Below, in pieces: positions 23,145 through 32,984 of a DNA stretch of 64,000 bases (position 1 is the stretch's first letter; each line of letters starts with the position of its first letter). The notes below the pieces were generated by a model. That model did not search any database. It was given only the letters and a program-made list of their open reading frames with translations, and was not told where the DNA came from. Source of the DNA: Gonocerus acuteangulatus (taxonomy: Eukaryota > Arthropoda > Insecta > Hemiptera > Coreidae); the NCBI GenBank assembly GCA_946811695.1, contig OX328127.1, forward strand, positions 45,456,611-45,520,610, written 5' to 3'. The position numbers were made by a program, and so were the translations under genes.

Positions 23145-23375
23145 TCACAACTCCAACACCTTTAGAATATCCTTTAATGTCTTAAATAAAGTATCGAATA
23201 AGACCTTTTTTCAGTATATTACTTCGTCAATATATCGAATATGTCCGTTCTCTAGTTTTTTCGGTTGACCTATTAACATCAAAGGACCCCTACTCGAATA
23301 ACTTTAGAACGTTTCCAATTCAACCAATAGAATCTTCTTATTTATTTTTAACAAAACAACAGTTCTAGCACGCGT

Positions 23376-23612
23376 TTTTTTTTTGTTTTTATACGACGCA
23401 TCGATAGCTAGGCCATTTGCGTCGGGCTAACTGTAGGTTGCCACTCTTAATAAACATCCATGGTACCGCAGGGAACGTTTTCAAGGGACCCTGAAATGAA
23501 GTAACTCAACCTGCCGCAGGTTAGACTCAAACTCGCATTTCCCGCATGAGAATCTAAGGCCTTTGCCACAGGACCACGGGGAGGCCTCACTTTAGTTGTA
23601 TATCCATTTATT
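23376..23612 (-). mobile_element. tRNA-derived SINE copy
   Basis: On the minus strand a promoter-like segment (B-box-like GAGTTTGAGTC near 23530) is followed by a body and the tail GATGCGTCGTATAAAAAC with an A run. The end resembles the SINE tails at 5400 and 37680. The head is only loosely tRNA-like. Confidence 0.5.
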
Positions 23613-23639
23613 GCCAAGTCCAGTTTGGCACTTTCCGAG

Positions 23640-24172
23640 CAATGTTGGGCAAAACTAAAAACTAAAACTAAAATTAAAACTAAATTCACTTTTTGGAATA
23701 AACTAAAACTAAACTAAAAATTGCAAACTAAAACTAAAATTATACTAATTAATGGATTTTAACTAAACTAAAACTAAAACTAATTCTTTGGGAATTGACT
23801 AATAACTAAATTAAAGCTTTAGTTTAGTTTTACTAAAATAACATGAATGAATATAAATCATATGTTATTTCGATAATTAAATAAATTATTAAAACTAACA
23901 GAACTTGTTTAAGAATAAGAAATTTTGGCTTTTTCTCGTAATTTGCAAACATATGTTCTTTGATAAACTAAATTAGTAAACTAAAAACTAAAACTAAACT
24001 AAAATCACAAATTTAGGTCTCTATTACTAAACTAAACTAAATACCATACTGAAAACGGAGTCCACAGATTAATAATTATACAAATCTAAAACTAAACAAA
24101 AACTAAAAGTAAAAATACAACATTAGTTTAGTTTTAGTTAGAGGAAACCAACGTTAGTTTTGCCCAACACTG
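23640..24172. mobile_element. hAT-type MITE built of ACTAAA-like repeats
   Basis: A 533-bp unit with inverted ends CA(A/G)TGTTGGGCAAAACTAA, flanked by TTTCCGAG (23632-23639) and TTGCCGAG (24173-24180), an 8-bp duplication with one mismatch. The interior is largely degenerate AACTAAAACTAAA repeats on both sides. There is no coding capacity. Confidence 0.75.
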
Positions 24173-25158
24173 TTGCCGAGGCTATTGAAGGTGCTCTTTC
24201 GAAAGAAGTTTTGAATCATTTCATGAAATCTACAGCGATTATAAAAGCTTTCTCTGGAAATCGATTTTATCCATGACACTATCGATTTTAAACATCTGTT
24301 TGACGACGGCCAATTTTATTTTATTAATTAAGACGTGGCCCTACCTGTGGAAGTCTTTCTAAGTTGAGGCTCAATTAAAATGTGTTTAGTTAAATTGCTC
24401 CTGAAGAGGCGTCCAGTGACGTGAAACATTTAGAGCACTAAATAAAAGAATATCCACTAAAAGTTTCCTACATGTATGACCTTCTGCTAATTTAAAATAC
24501 ATTATCATGAATGTGCTTAATTATGAAACTTCTGCTCCTGCTCTCGGACGTTTTAATAGAAAAAAAAAAAATAAATAAATAACTTCAATTCTACGTTTCT
24601 AGATATTTCATAAGCTTTAAGCCCATGGAGGAACTTCGTAAAGGAGTGGTACAAGTGTGAAATAATTGTTCTAAACAATATTCATTATGAAGTCGACAAA
24701 ACGTTGAGGTTACAAAACGTGTTATTAAAAGATATTTTGTTTATAAATCCTTTATACGAGAAATTAGGATAGAGATTGGCTGCAGCCGAATAACAACAAG
24801 CTCATAAACCCGATGAACTATTGCCACACCAAACTTTCAATGACGAACGCCAAATGAGATACGTCTTTCATGTTTTGATCCCCCTTCGTACATTTATTCC
24901 CGCAAACAAGAGATGAATTCTACACCAAAATCCCGGCCAACAATGAATGTGTTGCCTGACTTAGTATATATTCTACTTGCTGGCAGACAATGTGTCGTGA
25001 GCAAGCAAGAAAAGCTGTTATTCCCATCCCCAACTCCATTTGTTGCGTTTAGATTTGAAAAAAGTTATTTTTAAACCGATCTTAACGAAATTTGGCAGGT
25101 TGGTTGCAATTTAAGTCGCTGAAAAAATATGAAAAAAATGACCAATTTTTATCTTCTG
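24173..25158. other. non-coding stretch with a hammerhead-like relic
   Basis: No gene is recognised. It includes the hammerhead-like motif at 24396-24437 followed by CACTAAATAAAAG, probably part of a decayed Penelope-like element. If the neprilysin-like gene continues to the left, this is intron. Confidence 0.45.
24396..24437 (+). ncRNA. hammerhead-ribozyme-like motif, degenerate
   Basis: TGCTC + CTGAAGA + stem (GCGTC/GACGT) + GAAA, ending at GAGCA, which pairs with TGCTC as helix I. The conserved first box CUGANGA is satisfied. The short helix III is poorly paired. Likely a decayed copy of the family at 25334. Confidence 0.45.
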
Positions 25159-25176
25159 TTCATACTTATTATTGTT

Positions 25177-25504
25177 TTCAAACTCAAACTAATACCTCTT
25201 CAAAAAGAAACCTGAATTGAATATCTTAGAAGGCATAAATGTGGAATTTGTGTAAGTAAATATATATATATATATTCTCTGGGAATCAGAAATGATTTCG
25301 CATCCGTGAGGTATAGTTCTCAGACTTCTCATCGCCCTGATGAAGGCTTGAATTTCAAGCCGAAACGTCGGCAAACAACAATACCCATTTTCACATAAAC
25401 AATGGAATTTTATTAAGACACAACGACCGAACCCTGACAATTTCTACCTTCGTAAACATAGAAAGAGGGCGAGGTTAGTACAGTGGTAGAGCACTTGACT
25501 AATA
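25177..25504 (+). mobile_element. hammerhead-bearing Penelope-like/SINE composite insertion, copy 1
   Basis: Flanked by an 18-bp duplication with one mismatch, TTCATACTTATTATTGTT (25159-25176) and its near copy at 25505-25522. The insert has a conserved 5' block (AATACCTCTTCAAAAAG), a (TA)n run, the hammerhead motif, a block ending TTATTAAGACACAACGACCG then AACCCTGACAATTTCTACC, and finally a tRNA-like A-box segment (AGTACAGTGGTAGAGC). It is non-coding. The GACCGAACCC(T/G)GACAAT block is shared with 40419-40819. Confidence 0.65.
25334..25372 (+). ncRNA. hammerhead ribozyme motif, apparently intact core
   Basis: GCC (25334-25336) + CTGATGA (25337-25343) + one extra A + a 7-bp stem GGCTTGA/TCAAGCC with loop ATT + GAAA (25362-25365) + palindromic ACGT + C + GGC, which pairs with the first GCC. 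All conserved core bases of a hammerhead are present. Helix III is the self-complementary ACGU, too short to form within one molecule, as in minimal hammerheads of Penelope-like elements that may act as dimers. The extra base before helix II is a deviation. Confidence 0.65.
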
Positions 25505-25771
25505 TTCATACTTATTGTTGTTCTGCAAAGCAGCGAATAAATATTAATATTTCAAAATAATGTGATATTACGCCAAATTTCATTACGAATCTTAGGACGC
25601 CTTGGGAAAATCCCTAGGAAGAAAGTTTTTATATTTTAACAAAATGTTCCGGTAAAAGGGAGGTAACATATAGATAACCCGTCCTAAAATTCTCAGTTAA
25701 TAATAATGGACGTCAAAATTTAAATAAATAATAACAACAAATGTAAAATGATAAAAATGCCTATTACTCAC

Positions 25772-25913
25772 GGTATGTTTCTGATTTTGATCTGTGGAGC
25801 CTGATAGCGAGTGATACGAAGTAATCTTTGTTCTCTACCATTACAGTATCGTTCATTGAGAGTGTATTGTTCACTCCTAACATCAGCTCTCGAATATACT
25901 CAGACCAGTCAAA
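25772..25913 (-). CDS. neprilysin-like M13 peptidase, exon H (last seen)
   Basis: 142 bp between acceptor CTTACAG and donor GTGAGT, entering in phase 0 and leaving in phase 1. It encodes FDWSEYIRELMLGVNNTLS and continues to SKSETY, matching the W-containing helix and the (V)EN.DYF stretch of the M13 N-terminal domain. It has two N-glycosylation sequons. The next exon, expected to lead towards the catalytic domain, was not found to the left; either its intron exceeds 25 kb or I missed it. Confidence 0.85.
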
Positions 25914-26044
25914 CTGTAAGGACAAAATGAAAGAGCATTAAATGATCACAGAATGGAAAAATATTTAACTAATACAAGTGTAGATGTACATATGTTCTAA
26001 AGTTTTCAACAGTTGTATACATCAGATCAGATTCTCTGACTTAA

Positions 26045-26082
26045 CCCTGAGGATGTTAGCAGCATGGCTGGCGAAACGTTGG
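26045..26082 (+). ncRNA. hammerhead-like motif in intron G-H, degenerate
   Basis: CC + CTGAGGA + extra T + a 6-bp stem GTTAGC/GCTGGC (two G-U pairs) + GAAA + ACGT + T + GG. The core box reads CUGAGGA, allowed by CUGANGA. It lies antisense to the host transcript and probably comes from a Penelope-like relic. Confidence 0.5.
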
Positions 26083-26450
26083 AGAAGAAAATGACCACGG
26101 TTCAAAACCCGAACACCATAATGGTTGTGGAAACTTAATCAATTTTGTCCTGGAATTCATTCTCTTTATTTTATTGTTATAGGTTTTTATTCTTTCCTTA
26201 TCTTATCTATGTGTATTTTTTGTAAACATTATTTTATATTATTTATTCGTTTTAGCGCGTTTCCTCTTCCCTCTTCTTAGGCAGGAAACCCGTTTAGGAC
26301 GTCGACCCGATGACGAATCCGACAGAGCGAGGAAATCTATAAACGCTGAGCCATAAGAGCGACTATTTATTTCGCAAGAATTTTGCTTCGAAATTATTAA
26401 GCGAAATAAAAACGCCTTAAGAGTAAATGAAAATAAGAATAGAACCTTAC

Positions 26451-26555
26451 CCGGAGTTTTGGATTTCCAGTTGTATTTGCATTGTCCATTAGATCTTGCA
26501 GCTCTTCAAACGTCATCTTCACTGGAATAGCTCCGGGTTCGGTCCTTTGAATGTC
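26451..26555 (-). CDS. neprilysin-like M13 peptidase, exon G
   Basis: 105 bp, phase 0 to phase 0, between TTTTGCAG and GTAAGG. It encodes 35 residues starting DIQRTEPGAIPVKMTFEELQ, with one sequon (NTT). The intron to exon H is 537 bp and to exon F 2040 bp. The acidic EELQDL region is typical of this part of M13 proteins, just before the next W-containing segment. Confidence 0.87.
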
Positions 26556-27051
26556 CTGCAAAATAATCAAGTATTTTTTTAAAAATCTTTTTTACATATA
26601 TGAGATGAATTAAAATATTATATTTTATGAGCAGCCATAATTTTTGTTTTTCTCCACTTGCTATAAATTCCGAAAATTGGCGATTCCACTAAATTGCAAC
26701 AATTATTTCGTTAACTTTCAAAATCGGTAAATTCTACTGAACTTTACTCATTGTCTCCCCATATTATTAATTTCCTCATTTCGACTCTAATGTTTATTTA
26801 ATTAATCAGAAATACGTGTTGTGTAAAAAAGGAAAATGGGTCCATTAGGTGTACGAGTTACTCAAGAACCAAACTATTACTTTTTCCTAAATAGCAGTAA
26901 TTTTTGATACTTTGGAAAAACTCGCTATACAGCGTGCCCCAATAATGATGAAGATGTTGAATGGAGCAAAGAATTTTTTCAAGGAGCCCATAGTTAAAAC
27001 TCAACCTGCTGCAGGCGAGACACGATGAGACCCACAAACTATATAGTATTA

Positions 27052-27294
27052 GGGTGCGTTTACATCTGATAGTTATTGCAGGATATTTATGTCAGACAGA
27101 AATTTTAACTTATATAAACTGCAAACAATTTATGTCTGAGATATATATTTGTATCACGAGCAATAAGGGTGTGTTTACATCTGACACTTCTCACAGGAAA
27201 TATATCTTAGGCGTGGGATATAATAATTATGATAATTATCTATCCGACACCTGAGATATATTTCCTGCGAGAGGTGTCAAATATAACCGCACCC
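27052..27294. mobile_element. PIF/Harbinger-like MITE with TTA duplication, copy 2 (intron F-G)
   Basis: Ends GGGTGCGTTTACATC and, in complement, GGGTGCGGTTATA, flanked by TTA at 27049-27051 and 27295-27297. An internal repeat of GTGTTTACATCTGAC occurs near 27170. It is 243 bp and non-coding. Confidence 0.6.
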
Positions 27295-27399
27295 TTAAAG
27301 AATAAGAAGCAAGGGTAGGAATGTAAAAAAAAAATCAGTTTGCTGGTTAAAAAATATATAAACCAGGTAATTTATTTATTTATCAGTTAGTTTATCCAC

Positions 27400-28535
27400 A
27401 TCCCACAACAATGTTGCTCGAACTAACCAACTTACTTAGGAATATAGCTTCTACTAGGTGAGGAATTAGTTATCCACAACATTGTTGCTCGAACTAACCA
27501 ACTTACTTAGGAATATAGCTTCTACTAGGTGAGGAATTAGTTATCCACAACAATGTTGCCCGAACTAACCAACTTACTTAGGAATATAGCTTCTACTAGG
27601 TGAGGAATTAGTTATCCACAACAATGTTGCTCGAACTAACCAACTTACTTAGGAATAAAGCTTCTACTAGGTGAGGAATTAGTTATCCACAACAATGTTG
27701 CTCGAACTAACCAACTTACTTAGGAATATAGCTTCTACTAGGTGAGGAATTAGTTATCCACAACAATGTTGCCCGAACTAACCAACTTACTTAGGAATAT
27801 AGCTTCTACTAGGTGAGGAATTAGTTATCCACAACAATGTTGCTCGAACTAACCAACTTACTTAGGAATATAGCTTCTACTAGGTGAGGAATTAGTTATC
27901 CACAACAATGTTGCTCGAACTAACCAACTTACTTAGGAATATAGCTTCTACTAGGTGAGGAATTAGTTATCCACAACAATGTTGCTCGAACTAACCAACT
28001 TACTTAGGAATATAGCTTCTACTAGGTGAGGAATTAGTTATCCACAACAATGTTGCTCGAACTAACCAACTTACTTAGGAATATAGCTTCTACTAGGTGA
28101 GGAATTAGTTATCCACAACAATGTTGCTCGAACTAACCAACTTACTTAGGAATATAGCTTCTACTAGGTGAGGAATTAGTTATCCACAACAATGTTGCTC
28201 GAACTAACCAACTTACTTAGGAATATAGCTTCTACTAGGTGAGGAATTAGTTATCCACAACAATGTTGCTCGAACTAACCAACTTACTTAGGAATATAGC
28301 TTCTACTAGGTGAGGAATTAGTTATCCACAACAATGTTGCTCGAACTAACCAACTTACTTAGGAATATAGCTTCTACTAGGTGAGGAATTAGTTATCCAC
28401 AACAATGTTGCTCGAACTAACCAACTTACTTAGGAATATAGCTTCTACTAGGTGAGGAATTAGTTATCCACAACAATGTTGCTCGAACTAACCAACTTAC
28501 TTAGGAATATAGCTTCTACTAGGTGAGGAATTAGT
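27400..28535. repeat. 71-bp satellite array, 16 units, inside intron F-G
   Basis: Units of 71 bases containing TCCACAACAATGTTGCTCG, AACCAACTTACTTAGG and CTTCTACTAGGTGAGG repeat 16 times (the first slightly divergent) with very few differences. The array stops 60 bases from the exon F donor. A single-copy ancestor-like segment (GTGAACTAACCTACTTGC) is at about 34765-34800 in another intron of the same gene. Confidence 0.95.
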
Positions 28536-28595
28536 TATTTCTCGGCCCCAAATGGACTAGCAAGTAGCTCATTACAAAGTTGTTATATGATTTAC

Positions 28596-28805
28596 CCCTT
28601 TGGTTTGTGCATCGAGGATCAAAACCTTGAGCGACATGGCAGGTAGTCCGCTCACATTAGCCATGGGATCTACCTCGGCTATTACCCCAGCCATGTAGGC
28701 CAATCTCAATGCCAAGGCGTCTCTAGGATTCACTGCTGATCGCTCATTCTCTTCGGGGTTAGGAACCAGCTCTGGCAAGCTTGAACTTCCTAGTCCGGGG
28801 CCGAC
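28596..28805 (-). CDS. neprilysin-like M13 peptidase, exon F
   Basis: 210 bp, phase 0 to phase 0, between TTATTTCAG and GTAAATC. It encodes 70 residues from VGPGLGSSSLPELVPNPEEN to ILDAQTKG. The GPGLG stretch and following LAYMAGVIAEV helix correspond to the (D)QPGLGLP region and the AYxxYM helix of M13 peptidases. One sequon (NVS). The donor GTAAAT is less typical than the others, and a 1.1-kb satellite begins 60 bases downstream. Confidence 0.87.
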
Positions 28806-29529
28806 CTGAAATAATATTATTCATATTTGTATTTCTAAATGCAACAGTTCTAATTCAGTTTTCTTATCTAAGTAGCAAATGAATTATTATCTAAGTAGCT
28901 AATGATCTTAAGAATCAATGCACTATAAATAAATTAAAAAAATACCTGATGTGATTTGGAAAGCTTAGAATAGGACAGTAGTTCGCTTTAAAATTCTTGT
29001 TGGAGATTTAAATTCATAATCCTATTTTAATGTTAAAAACATCAATGTTCAACTGAAATGAAATATCTGGCACTAAAATGGTCCTAACGCACTAAAAGTA
29101 CCACGCCGATTGTAGGACTACCTAAAAAATACAACCTCTTTCTCATTACATTAACCGACTCTTTTAACTTCTAAAAGTATTTAAGAACTGCAGAACAATT
29201 TATTAGCACCTTCAAAAGAACGAAACCTACACTTCAAAAACACGAAGCACTGGTTTCACTGACTCAGGTGTTATTTTTGTAGTGTATTGTTTTAGTTTTC
29301 GAACGATCACGTTAACTTACTAACTAGGAGTTAACTTTGCCGTTTCCTAGGAAGTCAACATTCATAAATTTTGCACAACTCCAAAATATGAGGAAACTCG
29401 TATTTTGCTGCGTAATTTTCCAAGGTCCCAATAGTGGGCTCGATAAAGACCATCAACACACTCCATATGCGAGTCTGTTAAATATGGTGTTAAAGTGTTA
29501 ATAAAATATGCTAAAGGTTCAAAACTCAA

Positions 29530-29598
29530 TCTAATACCTCTTCAAAAAGAAACCTGAATTGAATATCTTAGTAGGCATAAATGTGGAATTTGTGTAAG

Positions 29599-29663
<65 letters not shown>

Positions 29664-29846
29664 TTTGGGAATCAGAAATGATTTCGCATCCGTGAGGCAT
29701 AGTTCTCCAACTTCTCATCGCCCTGATGAAGGCTTGAATATCAAGCCGAAACAAACAACAAAACCCATTTTCACATAAAAAATGTAGTTTAAGTTTAAGA
29801 CACAATGCCCGAACCCTGGCAATTTCTACCTTCGTAAACATAGAAA
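29530..29846 (+). mobile_element. hammerhead-bearing Penelope-like/SINE composite, copy 2
   Basis: Collinear with 25185-25466: AATACCTCTTCAAAAAG block, (TA)n at 29604-29661, hammerhead region, GCCCGAACCCTGGCAATTTC block, then straight into the tRNA-derived SINE at 29847. No target duplication was resolved. It lies in intron E-F, antisense to the host gene. AATCTAATACCTCT occurs at 29528 and again at about 30113, inside the SINE end. Confidence 0.6.
29720..29752 (+). ncRNA. hammerhead-like motif lacking the cleavage site
   Basis: CTGATGA (29723-29729), extra A, the stem GGCTTGA/TCAAGCC and GAAA are intact, but the GTCGGC that follows in the 25334 copy is missing: GAAAC runs straight into AAACAACA. 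The cleavage site and helix I partner are therefore deleted and it should be inactive. Confidence 0.6.
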
Positions 29847-30193
29847 GAGGGTGAGGTTGGCACAGTGGTAGAGCCCTGGACTAATATGCTGCAGGACCTG
29901 AGTTCAAATCCCGAGCAAGCAGTAAAGATTTTTATCGTCTAGTGACTTCGTTCATGGGTTGGATTCGGCCTTCCTGACCGTCCCTAGGTTAATCCAGTCT
30001 TTAATTCATTTATTAATAGGGTACCTTGGTGCTAAAGACCCTCGGGGAAAATCAGGCGGCTGGAGCATAGTACTGACCACAATATCTCCCTAGTGGGCCG
30101 TTTGGTCATGAATCTAATACCTCTATACTTACTTTCTGCCCCTCTGGGTCCTCGTGGCCTGTTCGGGGACTGTTTTTTTTTGTTTTGTTTTTA
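29847..30193 (+). mobile_element. tRNA-derived SINE, full-length
   Basis: A pol III A box (TGGCACAGTGG at 29858-29868, followed by TAGAGC) and a B box (GAGTTCAAATCC, 29900-29911) have tRNA spacing. The body contains GGGTTGGATTCGGCC and TTAATTCATTTATTAATAGG, and it ends in a T-rich run from 30172. It continues directly from the hammerhead-bearing segment on its left. Confidence 0.75.
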
Positions 30194-31307
30194 AATATAG
30201 ACAAATTCTTAGTCTGTCATGAAACTTAATTGTTTACAAACATTTCGACAAGCCTCTAAGTTGGAATGGTTGATAATTTTACAAAGGAAGAAGGTCGCAT
30301 TGAACTAATGAAGCTAATAAGTTAGGTCCGTGAGATTTAGTTCTATCTGAGAGAGCACACGGCCCGGACTGGGGTATAGTTTCTAACAGTATCGGACGTA
30401 TGTAGTCCAAACACGCCATTCTCTCTCCGTCTAGATCATCCATCAAACAATCCATGATTCCCTTGGCCCATTTATCATTTATACTTGATGGTTAGGACTT
30501 TTATTTATGGAGTCGTCTGGCTGATCATTTATTCGGCGAAGGGGAGAGAGGGAAAGAGAGATAGAGTGAGAGGGAGGAGAGATATCGGGGAAATCCAACC
30601 AGTAAGAACTGCGTCATTTTAACGTGTGTGCATATAGTGCTTAAATCTGCTCAACAGAGATGAAAACAGTTGTTTTCAATGGCAGTTTGCACGTATTGTA
30701 CTTGAAAACATTCAAGTAGGGAAGAAGACACAAAAGATAGATCATACTGTAAGCAAAACAATGGTGTTCGAAGTATTAGTCTATGACTTAGTTCTGAGAA
30801 AATGAGTTTTCCGCAAGAACTTATAAACTCAAAAATCAGCATGCGCGGCGAGACAAAGTTGATTCTAAACAATTTTTAAAAATGAATTTGAACTACTGAT
30901 TCAATATGTATTTGATGGTAAAAACATATTTTTTTTTTCTAAAATGGTCAAGCAACCACCTTTAGACCACTTAATATGGATTGACCTAGAAATTAATTGG
31001 CAAAGTCCTTACAACATGATCGCGGGCAAAAAATTGTCAAGTGATCATTTGGTCGCATACATATGTCTGTACCACATTTCAGCAAAGGATTTATAATTGT
31101 ATCCATATAACCTTATTTATTATTCTTATTAGTGCAGGATTCGAAATCAAATTTCCATAATGTATTACAAAAATACATGACGTATTCGAAACTTTCCTGT
31201 TAGAATCAGGCATTGGCTTCCAACCAATATGCTTTGAGCATTGTCAAACCATTGTTTATATCTATCCATTTGAGCAATGAGTTATGAGAAGAACGTGTGA
31301 TACATAC
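30194..31307. other. remainder of intron E-F, with a DR1 relic
   Basis: Around 30600-30870 there are DR1-like phrases in reverse orientation (AACTGCGTCATTTTAACG, AACTTATAAACTCAAAAA). The rest is AT-rich and unrecognised. Confidence 0.45.
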
Positions 31308-31510
31308 CGATATTATAGTCAAGTTGGTTGAATTGTCTATAGCCAAAGACAGCTGTACCAGAATGTCTATGCTCAGCACCCTCTGTGCCTTGGCTAATAC
31401 CGTGGCTAGGTTCATGCTGGCTGCAGTCGCTTCGTTTGGCACTGTCCGGGGGAGGCCTATCCGCTCTACCACATCGAGGAGGGGTTCCATTCCCAACAGG
31501 TCCAAGCGCT
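31308..31510 (-). CDS. neprilysin-like M13 peptidase, exon E
   Basis: 203 bp, entering in phase 1 and leaving in phase 0, between CGTTGCAG and GTATGT. It encodes about 68 residues beginning (E)RLDLLGMEPLLDVVERIG, then GLPRTVPN, and ending LTIIS. The ExLxxLGxxPLLxxxxxxG pattern after CxDT is a strong M13 family signature. Sequons NST and NLT are present. It is more GC-rich than its surroundings, as expected for real coding sequence. Confidence 0.92.
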
Positions 31511-31808
31511 CTGCAACGCTACATTATTAGCAGCTCCATCATAATAATAATTGTAGAATATTTTATACGGATGGCATGAACAAAAATGCCTCATAACAAA
31601 GAATTTTTTTTATGAACATTCGCAACTAAGGCGATTCGCTCAGTACAATTATACACATACATATCAAGTTATAATTAAAGAAATACACCGTAAACTTACA
31701 TGAAACTCAAAAGATTACCTCTAAGGATTGCCGACAAAATACTTTGGAACAAGTTGGTTCATGTAAAGAAATCATTGACTAAATCTACAAATTTCATTTT
31801 AACAAAGA

Positions 31809-32037
31809 AGTAGTAGAAAAAGGGGGTTACGAGCGCAGTCCCAAAATACACCCATTTTCCCGAAAAAAAAACCCTGATCGTTGATATTTTGCAGGTTTTA
31901 ATCAAAAATTCCAAATCCCACTACTCATAGTATCTAAAATACCTCATTCTCCAAAAAAAAATCATATCAACGATCAGGTTTTTGCGGGAAAATGGGGGTA
32001 TTTGGGACTGCACTCGTCGCCCCCTATTTCTACTACT
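31809..32037. mobile_element. 229-bp palindromic MITE with 6-bp duplication (intron D-E)
   Basis: Starts AGTAGTAGAAAAAGGGGG and ends with its near complement. Arms of about 75 bases (CAGTCCCAAA(A)TAC.CCCATTTTCCCG) are inverted copies. CAAAGA flanks both sides (31803-31808 and 32038-32043). No coding sequence; superfamily not assigned. Confidence 0.75.
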
Positions 32038-32371
32038 CAAAGACAAACCCCCTCATTACAATGTCTTCATGAAAAAGTAAAATAAGAATAAACAGTTGTT
32101 GAGCAAATGCAGTGGACGGATTCTATAAAATATTTGATAATGAAAAAAAATATTAGACAAAATAAGAATTGCGAAAATGAGAAAAGAAAAAAATAAATAA
32201 ATAGACTGAAGTAGAATAAAAATAGAAACTATATTAATAATCTTTGTACGTTAATAAACAGCATCATTGAAAGTGGGAGTAAAGGCCTTAGCAGAATGAA
32301 AAAGATTTTACAAAGAAACAATATTATTTTTTCTAAATTATTTGAAATCTATTTTCTAAGTATCAATTTAC

Positions 32372-32455
32372 CTGTATCAATGCAAGAATTGTAGAGTACC
32401 TTCGCTTCTACTAGGGGCTCTGGATCAGAATCAGTAGTGTTTTCTCCTAGGAAAC
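32372..32455 (-). CDS. neprilysin-like M13 peptidase, exon D
   Basis: 84 bp, phase 1 to phase 1, between ATTATACAG and GTAAATTG. It encodes FLGENTTDSDPEPLVEAKV then LYNSCIDT. The P(x)xxAK.LY.SC(I/M)DT pattern directly precedes the exon E motif in M13 proteins, and the join to exon C reads on without a break. One sequon (NTT). The intron to exon C is 13 kb and to exon E 861 bp. Confidence 0.9.
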
Positions 32456-32984
32456 CTGTATAATAAGAATGAATGAAATACTAAGTTTTAATCTCTCTTC
32501 CTCGAGAATATATATGTATTAGGGGTCTTCGCTGGGGAGTATGTTTTTACTGTTACAGCTTGGGATTCCGGCGAAATATAACCTCACAGAGAAGAAAGCC
32601 GACACGATAAAAAAAAATGTTTAAATGTGTATTTATATATTTCATATAATACATTATTTCAGGGTTGGTGTCAATTAAAGTTCTGAAGTATCGCAAAACG
32701 AAGCCTGAAGTACGTACATCATCCTAGAGATGTCATCGTTTGTTGTCTGTGTTGCTTGTTTTTTGATTATTTGTTTTCTAGGGCGAACAAAATCTCTTGG
32801 TTTTCATTGCCTGAAAACGTTTGATTTTTCCTTCATCAAAGATAATTTATAGTATATTTATTTGTTGAACACGTTTTTGTTGACTTGTGCATTTCGAATT
32901 AATATATTTTGGTTTGTATGTATTCTGTACCCTATGTAGTGGCTATTTGTTTCTTCCCTTAGCACGTGTTTCACTGCAGTCTAA

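Noticed and set aside
1..25771. remaining neprilysin exons with the HExxH zinc site on the minus strand
   Set aside because: I looked for HExxH- and ExxxD-like translations in the minus-strand frames left of exon H and saw none; short exons could have escaped a reading by eye.
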